From contig JAQIIU010000003.1 of the NCBI GenBank assembly GCA_036946625.1, forward strand, positions 755,961-819,960: a DNA stretch of 64,000 nt, written 5' to 3'. The notes below the pieces were generated by a model. That model was not told the origin of the DNA. It made no database searches and saw only the letters and a list, made by a program, of their open reading frames with translations. Shown here piece by piece: positions 59,029-64,000 of the stretch. Origin of the DNA: Methylorubrum populi (GTDB taxonomy: Bacteria > Pseudomonadota > Alphaproteobacteria > Rhizobiales > Beijerinckiaceae). The position numbers and the translations under genes are program-made. Positions within the stretch are counted from its first letter, which is position 1. Every line of letters starts with the position of its first letter.

Positions 59029-59093
59029 GGTGCGTCCCCCGGATGTGGACAGGACCCGCGAGCGGAAGCGCGCCGCGCTCTTCGGCTGCGAAT

Positions 59094-59108
59094 GTTCGCT
59101 TTATGTTC
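59094..59108. promoter_or_regulatory. LexA (SOS) box, alphaproteobacterial type
   Basis: GTTC-GCTTTAT-GTTC is an exact match to the GTTC-N7-GTTC direct repeat bound by alphaproteobacterial LexA. It is 66 bp upstream of ATG 59028, so the 54-aa gene is its likely target; the 3' end of recQ is on the other side. Confidence 0.7.
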
Positions 59109-59112
59109 TTGC

Positions 59113-59132
59113 TGTGGACAATCTGTGGATAA
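59113..59132. promoter_or_regulatory. two DnaA-box-like 9-mers, one helical turn apart
   Basis: TGTGGATAA (59124-59132) is the exact complement of the TTATCCACA consensus. TGTGGACAA (59113-59121) differs by one base. A further TGTGGACAG lies at 59043. Their 11-bp spacing and closeness to the SOS box suggest real regulation, but TGTGGA words can occur by chance. Confidence 0.4.
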
Positions 59133-59226
59133 GCCTTGCATGGCAAATCGCCCGCGCTGCGGCGGGCGGTCGCGGCGAGTCGCGATCGGGCGGAGATTTG
59201 CCGTCAGGGACGGAGGGTGATGGGCG

Positions 59227-61074
59227 TCAGCCGGCCCTCTCGGCATCGGCCAGGAACGCGCGGATCGCAGCGGTGAAGCGCTCGCCGTAGGCCTCGCGCT
59301 TGCGCTCGCCGACCCCGTGGACCGAGCGCAGCGCCCACGGATCGACTGGCTTCGAGCGCGCCATCTCGATCAGGGTGCGATCGGGAAACACCATGAAGGC
59401 GGCAATCCCCTCCGCCCGGGCGATGGTGGCGCGCAGGCCACGCAGATGCTGGAACAGCGCCTCGTCCGCTTCGCTCAGCGCGTTCGCCTCGTCGTCGCGG
59501 GACATCGCGCGGCGGCTCCTCGGCTCGGCCTTCCTCGGCTCGGGATCGGGCCTGACCTCGATCGTCTCGCGCCCGAACAGGATCGCCTCGCCCTTCTCGG
59601 TCATGACGAGGCCGCCGTACCCGTCGGCGTTCTCGGCCACCGCACCGGCGGCGAAGAGCTGGCGCAGCAGGGCGCGCCAAGCCGCCACCGGCTTGTCGGC
59701 GCCGACGCCGAAGGTCTTGAGCGCGGCGTGGCCGTTGCGGCGGATCGGCTCGCTCTCCTTGCCGTGCACGACGTCGCAGACATAGGCCGCGCCGAAGCGC
59801 TGGCCGGTGCGCACGATGGCCGAGAGCAGCTTCTGCGCCGCCACCGTGCCGTCGATGAGGGAGACGCCGCTGCGGCACAGGTCGCAGCGGCCGCAAGCGG
59901 CGCTCGCCTCGCCGAAATAGCCGAGCAGCGACTGGCGGCGGCAGGCGGCACCCTCGCAGAGCGCGATCATCGCCTCCAGCTTGCGCCGCTCGACCCGGCG
60001 CCGCTCCTCCGAGATCTCCTTCTCGTCGATCTGGCGCCGCCGCAGCGCCATGTCGTCGAGGCCGTAGAGGGTCAGCGTGTCGGAGGGCAGTCCGTCGCGG
60101 CCGGCGCGGCCGATCTCCTGATAATAGCCCTCGATGTTGGTCGGCATGTCGGCGTGGCAGACGTAGCGCACGTCCGGCTTGTTGATGCCCATGCCGAAGG
60201 CGACCGTGGCGGTCATCACCACGCCGTCCTCCTGCAGGAAGGTGTCCTGGTTCTTCGCCCGCATGCCCTGATCGAGCCCGGCATGGTAGGGCAGGGCGTT
60301 GAAGCCGTCCGCCTTCAGGCTGTCGGCGAGCTGTTCCACCCGCTTGCGTGACGAGCAGTAGATGATGCCGCTCTCCGCGCGCCGGTTGCGCAGGAAGCGC
60401 TCCAACTGGCGGGTCGGGTTGTCCTTCGGCTGGAAGGTCAGGCGGATGTTCGGCCGGTCGAAGGAGTGGACGAAGGTTCTGGGCGGGCGCCCCGCCGGGA
60501 ACAGCCGCTCGGCGATCTCGGCCTGCGTCGCGGCGTCGGCGGTGGCGGTCAGCGCCAGCGTCTGCACGTTGCCGAGCGCCTCGCGGGCGCGGGCGATCTC
60601 GCGATATTCCGGGCGGAAGTCGTGGCCCCATTGCGAGACGCAGTGCGCCTCGTCGACAGCCAGCCGCCGCACGCCGGCTCCGCGCAGGGCCTCCATGCAG
60701 CCGTCCATGAGCAGTCGCTCCGGCGAAACGAACAGCAGCCGCAGGGCGCCGGAGCGGATCTTGCGCCACGTCTCGCGCGAAGACGTTTCCGCCACCGTCG
60801 AGTTCAGGGTCGCGGCCTCGATGCCGAAGGCGCGCATCTGCTGCACCTGATCGTGCATCAGCGCGATGAGCGGCGAGACCACCACGGTGAGCCCGGCATC
60901 GACCAGGGCGGGCAGTTGGTAGGTCATCGACTTGCCCGAGCCCGTCGGCATCACCGCGAACACGTCCGCGCCGTCGAGCACGGCGCCGATCACCTCGTCC
61001 TGTCCGGAACGGAAGTCGTCGTAGCCGAAGGTTTTCTTGAGCGCGGCGCGGGCCTCGTCGAGGCGTTGGGACAT
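59227..61074 (-). CDS. recQ: ATP-dependent DNA helicase RecQ
   Basis: 615 residues, standard length. Walker [22 protein letters not shown] box [20 protein letters not shown], motif [21 protein letters not shown] and [15 protein letters not shown], Zn-binding Cys cluster ([24 protein letters not shown]), RQC winged helix, and C-terminal HRDC ([33 protein letters not shown]). 3'-5' helicase of recombination repair. Intact. Confidence 0.98.
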   Translation of the reverse strand: MSQRLDEARAALKKTFGYDDFRSGQDEVIGAVLDGADVFAVMPTGSGKSMTYQLPALVDAGLTVVVSPLIALMHDQVQQMRAFGIEAATLNSTVAETSSRETWRKIRSGALRLLFVSPERLLMDGCMEALRGAGVRRLAVDEAHCVSQWGHDFRPEYREIARAREALGNVQTLALTATADAATQAEIAERLFPAGRPPRTFVHSFDRPNIRLTFQPKDNPTRQLERFLRNRRAESGIIYCSSRKRVEQLADSLKADGFNALPYHAGLDQGMRAKNQDTFLQEDGVVMTATVAFGMGINKPDVRYVCHADMPTNIEGYYQEIGRAGRDGLPSDTLTLYGLDDMALRRRQIDEKEISEERRRVERRKLEAMIALCEGAACRRQSLLGYFGEASAACGRCDLCRSGVSLIDGTVAAQKLLSAIVRTGQRFGAAYVCDVVHGKESEPIRRNGHAALKTFGVGADKPVAAWRALLRQLFAAGAVAENADGYGGLVMTEKGEAILFGRETIEVRPDPEPRKAEPRSRRAMSRDDEANALSEADEALFQHLRGLRATIARAEGIAAFMVFPDRTLIEMARSKPVDPWALRSVHGVGERKREAYGERFTAAIRAFLADAERAG

Positions 61075-61184
61075 GGGGTCTCGAAAGCTCGGGCTAGGAC
61101 TAAAAGGTTCGGCGGCTTGTGCCGGTCGGAAACGGCGCCTACCCTACAGCGGCAACGCGCTGGTTGTAGCCGAGACGTGTGCCC

Positions 61185-61418
61185 ATGTCCCTGACGATCG
61201 ACGGCGAGGAAGTCGATCAACTCGCCGAGCAACTGGCCGCTTTGTTGCAGGTCGACGAGACCGAAGCTGTGCGTATGGCACTCCTCAACGAGCTGCAACT
61301 CTGCGAAGCGTCGCTGGCGGACGAGACGAAATCGTACCCGTCGCGGCAGCGCTACGGAACTGCGGCAGCCGAGTCGGATACCGTGTTTGAAGCCGATATC
61401 CACTCCGATCCAACGTAA
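61185..61418 (+). CDS. VapB-like antitoxin (Rv0623 type), orphan
   Basis: 77 residues from ATG 61185. SLTIDGEEVDQLAEQLAALLQVDETEAVRMALLNEL resembles PSK/VapB antitoxins (LxIkdxEvxxLArelAxltGxsxTeAVrxALxxxL). The tail beyond residue 45 is polar and short. No PIN-domain VapC follows; the lysE stop is 4 bp away on the other strand. Probably a solitary remnant or a regulator. Confidence 0.6.
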   Translation: MSLTIDGEEVDQLAEQLAALLQVDETEAVRMALLNELQLCEASLADETKSYPSRQRYGTAAAESDTVFEADIHSDPT

Positions 61419-61421
61419 ACC

Positions 61422-62033
61422 TCATCGCGCTGCAACGACGATGGCTGCCCCCGCCATCACGGTACCGGCTCCCCGGTTCACCGCCCGCCGCGCGCGGACC
61501 GAGACGAAAAGGCGTCGGACCCGAAGCGCGGCAAGCGCGTAGGCAGTCAGCGTCGTGCCGAGCACGACCACGATGGTAACGGCGATCTCCGCCATCCCGA
61601 GCGGTCTCAGATGTTCGAGATCGATCACGGTCGGCAGCAGGGCGAGGAAGAACAGGACAACTTTCGGATTGCCGAGCGTCAAGGCCAAACCACCGAGGAA
61701 GAGGCGCAGCCCGCTCTCGCCGCGGACCGGCTCGGTCGCGACGGGTTCGACGGGCGCGGTCCAAGCCCGCCACGCAAGGTAGGCAAGATAGGCCGCGCCC
61801 AGATAGCGGAAACCAATGAAGAGCGCAGCGAAGCTCTGCGCGAGCAACGCGAAACCCATCGCGGCGACGAAAAACCAGAGAAGGTCACCGACGAGGAATC
61901 CCGCGATGAAGGCGGGGACACCGCGCGTGCCGCGCGCCAGCACGCGGGCGACGAGAGCAAACACACCCGGCCCGGGGGAGGCGACCGCAACTGCGTATAC
62001 GGCCGCGAACAGCGCGAGGCTTGACAGAGGCAT
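61422..62033 (-). CDS. LysE-family amino-acid exporter
   Basis: 203 residues, six TMs. VYAVAVASPGPGVFALVARVLARGTRGVPAFIAGFLVGDLLWFFVAAMGF is the conserved N-terminus (PGPxxxxVxxxxlxxGxrxGxxxxxGxxxGd). GLALTLGNPKVVLFFLALLPTVI has the GNPKxxxFF motif. Inner-membrane efflux of amino acids or related compounds. Its start is 9 bp from the recF stop. Confidence 0.92.
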   Translation of the reverse strand: MPLSSLALFAAVYAVAVASPGPGVFALVARVLARGTRGVPAFIAGFLVGDLLWFFVAAMGFALLAQSFAALFIGFRYLGAAYLAYLAWRAWTAPVEPVATEPVRGESGLRLFLGGLALTLGNPKVVLFFLALLPTVIDLEHLRPLGMAEIAVTIVVVLGTTLTAYALAALRVRRLFVSVRARRAVNRGAGTVMAGAAIVVAAR

Positions 62034-62041
62034 TCCACGTC

Positions 62042-63202
62042 TCAGCCGGCATCCGGCGCTACGGCGCGCCCGTCCACTATCCGTACCATGTCGGCGCGGC
62101 CAGACAACTCGACGAACATGGCCGGATCGGCCCCTGTCATCCAGACCTGCCCCTCCAGGGCCTCGAGAGCCTCGAACAGCCCGCCCCGCCGCCGCGGGTC
62201 GAGATGGGCGGCCACCTCGTCGAGCAGGATCAGGGGCGTGAGTCCGCTCATCGCCCGCACCAGCCGGGCATGGGCCAGCACGAGGCCGATCAGCAGCGCC
62301 TTCTGCTCGCCGGTCGAGGCGGTCGCGGCGGGCACGTCCTTGGGGCCGTGGCGCACGACGAGATCGGTGGTCTGGGGCCCGATCAGGGTGCGGCCGGCGG
62401 CCCGGTCGCGGTTTCGGCCCTGCATCAGCGCCCGGCGGAAGCGATCTTCGGCCTCCAGCGCCGGCCAGACCGCGACGAGATCGTCGAGATCGCCTTCGAG
62501 CCGGATGGAGGCCCACGGGAAGGGCGCGGCATCGTCCCGCGTCTCGGCGATCAGCCGGTCGAGGCGCTCGACCGTCTCGCGCCGGGCGAGTGCCACGGCG
62601 ACGCCGAGTTCGGCCACCTCGCGCTCGACCGCGTCGAGCCAGCGGGCATCGTCCGGCCGCTCGTCGAGCAGACGGTTGCGCGAGCGCAGGGCCCGCTCCA
62701 TCGCCGAGACCCGGGCGCCGTGGCCCGCATCGACGGAGAGCACGAGCCGGTCGAGGAAGCGGCGCCGGTCGCCGGCCGGCCCGCGAAACAGCCCGTCGAG
62801 GTCCGGCGTCAGCCAGACGACCCGCAGGAACTCGGCGAAGGCGACCGGGGAGGGGGCCGGCGCCCCGTCGATGCGGCAGACCCGCATGCCGCGTCCGTCG
62901 TAGCCCGGCGGCTCGTAGCCGGTGCCGAGCCGGTGCTCGGCCTCCTCGCTTTCCAGGGTGGCCGAGACGGCGAAGCCGCCGGGGCCGCCGAGACGGGCCA
63001 TGGTCGCGAGATCGGCCCGGCGCAGGCCGCGGCCGGGGCAGAACAGCGAGACCGCCTCCAGAAGGTTGGTCTTGCCCGCCCCGTTCTCGCCCACCAGCGC
63101 CACGAAGCGGCGCGCGATGGCGAGGTCGAGGTCGACATGGTTGCGGAAATCGCGGGCGATCAGGCGGGTGAGGCGGGTCGCGACGGGGGTGGACTCATTC
63201 AT
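62042..63202 (-). CDS. recF: DNA replication/repair protein RecF
   Basis: 386 residues. LTRLIARDFRNHVDLDLAIARRFVALVGENGAGKTNLLEAVSLF (Walker A), PTASTGEQKALLIG-type signature (ATASTGEQKALLIGLVLAHARLV) and LILLDEVAAHLDPRRR (Walker B/D-loop). Recruits RecO/RecR-RecA at gaps. Reads in the dnaN direction, as in the common dnaN-recF order. Confidence 0.97.
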   Translation of the reverse strand: MNESTPVATRLTRLIARDFRNHVDLDLAIARRFVALVGENGAGKTNLLEAVSLFCPGRGLRRADLATMARLGGPGGFAVSATLESEEAEHRLGTGYEPPGYDGRGMRVCRIDGAPAPSPVAFAEFLRVVWLTPDLDGLFRGPAGDRRRFLDRLVLSVDAGHGARVSAMERALRSRNRLLDERPDDARWLDAVEREVAELGVAVALARRETVERLDRLIAETRDDAAPFPWASIRLEGDLDDLVAVWPALEAEDRFRRALMQGRNRDRAAGRTLIGPQTTDLVVRHGPKDVPAATASTGEQKALLIGLVLAHARLVRAMSGLTPLILLDEVAAHLDPRRRGGLFEALEALEGQVWMTGADPAMFVELSGRADMVRIVDGRAVAPDAG

Positions 63203-63421
63203 ACGGCGACAGGCCGGATCGATCCCGAGCGGAACGAAGCACGCGGGAGAAGGATCGGATACGAGCGGAACACGAGGATGCGGACGTCCAGTGCGATTTC
63301 GGGTGCAGGGCGCCCCTGCATCGGCGTTCGGGATCGGCAGCGCTCGCGCCGTTCGGCGACGAAGCGGACCGCTCGGCTCGGATTGTCCGCTGCGATGACG
63401 AGCGGTCTCACCCGCCGGCCT

Positions 63422-63652
63422 TCACCCTCGCGCCGTCATGGGCGGCCATGTCATCGAAAACCGCGTCATCGAAAACCGCGTCGGCGGTTTCGTAATCGCC
63501 GCGCCCTCGCACCATGCGTCCCGCGACGCGGCGAGGCGTCTTTCGCGCGCTTTCAGCAGCCTGATGCCGTCCACGACGGCAGGCGGATCGCGCCCTGCGG
63601 CGACGAGATCGAAGGCCGATTGCTCGGGGTCGAGGATAACGGGCTTCGACAT
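63422..63652 (-). CDS. small hypothetical protein between dnaN and recF, 76 aa
   Basis: ATG 63652: SKPVILDPEQSAFDLVAAGRDPPAVVDGIRLLKARERRLAASRDAWCEGAAI, then a degenerate C-terminus with TRFSM repeated twice, encoded by a 15-bp tandem repeat. The first ~50 residues look genuine; the last 25 may be altered. Unknown family. 63203-63421 upstream of recF holds no convincing gene, only a weak 70-codon frame. Confidence 0.4.
   Translation of the reverse strand: MSKPVILDPEQSAFDLVAAGRDPPAVVDGIRLLKARERRLAASRDAWCEGAAITKPPTRFSMTRFSMTWPPMTARG
63453..63482. repeat. 15-bp tandem duplication
   Basis: ATCGAAAACCGCGTC twice in succession (63453-63467, 63468-63482) inside the small gene at 63422. In-frame, adding five codons. 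Confidence 0.85.
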
Positions 63653-63726
63653 GGCCAATTCGCTTGGGGCTCCCTCGCCATCACCATATCCTCGGCGAGC
63701 GAGAGGCGCGAGGCGTCGTCCCCGCG

Positions 63727-64000
63727 TCACACGCGCATCGGCATCAGCACGTAGAGCGCCGGCGCCCCCTCACGGTCCTGGATCAGCGTCGGCGAGCCGG
63801 GATCGGCGAGCTTGAACAGGGCGGTGTCGGCCTGGAGCTGTGCGGTGATGTCGAGCAGGTAGCGGGCGTTGAAGCCGATATCGAGGGCGGCGGCCTCGTA
63901 GTCGACGTCCAGTTCCTCGGTGGCCGAGCCGGCATCCGGGTTGGTCACCGAGAGGGCGAGCCGGCCGTCGCCCATGGCGAGCTTGACCGCGCGTCCGCGC
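63727..64000 (-). CDS. dnaN: DNA polymerase III beta clamp, C-terminal part (continues outside window)
   Basis: The last ~90 residues: GDGRLALSVTNPDAGSATEELDVDYEAAALDIGFNARYLLDITAQLQADTALFKLADPGSPTLIQD and the terminal YVLMPMRV. This is domain 3 of the sliding clamp with the conserved LxIxxxNPexGxAxEelxVxYxGxxLeIGFNxxYLlD pattern and YVLMPMRV end. Start lies beyond 64000. Confidence 0.96.
   Translation of the reverse strand, partial: RGRAVKLAMGDGRLALSVTNPDAGSATEELDVDYEAAALDIGFNARYLLDITAQLQADTALFKLADPGSPTLIQDREGAPALYVLMPMRV

Noticed and set aside
59040..59226. Chromosomal origin of replication
   Set aside because: Two or three DnaA-like words in 200 bp without an AT-rich unwinding region or dnaA nearby are not enough; more likely promoter regulation.
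63199..63411. 70-codon ORF upstream of recF
   Set aside because: No ribosome site, Arg-rich with no motif, overlaps the recF start; probably chance.
1..64000. CRISPR array
   Set aside because: No regularly spaced direct repeats of 23-40 bp were found. Only short tandem repeats (19 bp x2, 15 bp x2) and IS ends were seen.

Overview
The window is GC-rich and its housekeeping genes match an alphaproteobacterium of the Hyphomicrobiales. The best fit from gene content is a Methylobacterium/Methylorubrum-type chromosome; this is inferred from gene order and protein style, not from a database search. The supporting blocks are purL-bolA-grxD, recF-dnaN, guaA, a soxBDAG sarcosine oxidase operon and an alphaproteobacterial GTTC-N7-GTTC LexA site.

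Layout. (1) 1-6.9 kb is a graveyard of mobile DNA. Two near-identical IS481-family copies lie in inverted orientation. Between and beside them are a broken phage-type integrase, a DJ-1/PfpI fragment, a 3'-truncated IS110 transposase, a 5'-truncated IS1182 transposase and an intact serine recombinase. (2) 7-12 kb holds a LysR regulator divergent from a Tat-exported polysaccharide deacetylase, followed by SDR, VOC, SnoaL-like and Yellow/MRJP-like genes. (3) 12-17.3 kb starts with poxB, PHA-synthase-like and CoA-transferase fragments. It then carries an intact three-gene operon (CoA-transferase, MaoC hydratase, CitE-like lyase) with a divergent LysR gene. This matches the itaconate degradation operon ict-ich-ccl (ripABC) with its regulator. 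(4) 17.5-22.6 kb has a VOC protein, dctA, a LysR gene, a SAF-domain oxidoreductase and a broken hydroxyisobutyrate-dehydrogenase-like gene.

(5) 22.6-36.5 kb is a decayed, prophage-like integrated element. It contains a DUF927 replication helicase split by an in-frame TAG, small HTH proteins, an IS5-family insertion broken by a 19-bp tandem duplication, and a divergent Cro/CI-like switch with four TGTACG operators. It also has a SLATT-like two-TM protein with two Pro-rich mini-proteins, HicBA and BrnA-like toxin-antitoxin genes, and a run of translationally coupled small genes ending in an excisionase. An integrase pseudogene and the 3' half of a tRNA-Thr(CGU) close it. No intact tRNA partner was seen in the window.

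(6) 36.6-46.4 kb is a glycine-betaine/sarcosine block. soxB, soxD, soxA, soxG, a glyA remnant and sdaA all read leftward. A GlxA/GbdR-type AraC regulator diverges from soxB, and a BKACE (DUF849) gene follows. The implied path is sarcosine to glycine plus a C1 unit, then serine, then pyruvate, with BKACE possibly feeding betaine from dehydrocarnitine. (7) 46.4-47.4 kb has pcaG, OprB-porin, IS630 and integrase fragments next to the 3' end of guaA. (8) 47.6-64 kb is mostly core chromosome: guaA, small secreted proteins, an esterase, an rRNA cytosine methyltransferase, a thioredoxin-reductase-like protein, grxD, DUF29, bolA, purL, a membrane hydrolase, recQ, an orphan VapB, a LysE exporter, recF and the 3' end of dnaN.

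The most interesting items are the SLATT/Pro-rich plus toxin-antitoxin cluster in the prophage, the operator array around the CI-like gene, the rip-type itaconate operon, and a 54-aa gene behind a perfect SOS box with adjacent DnaA-box-like sites.
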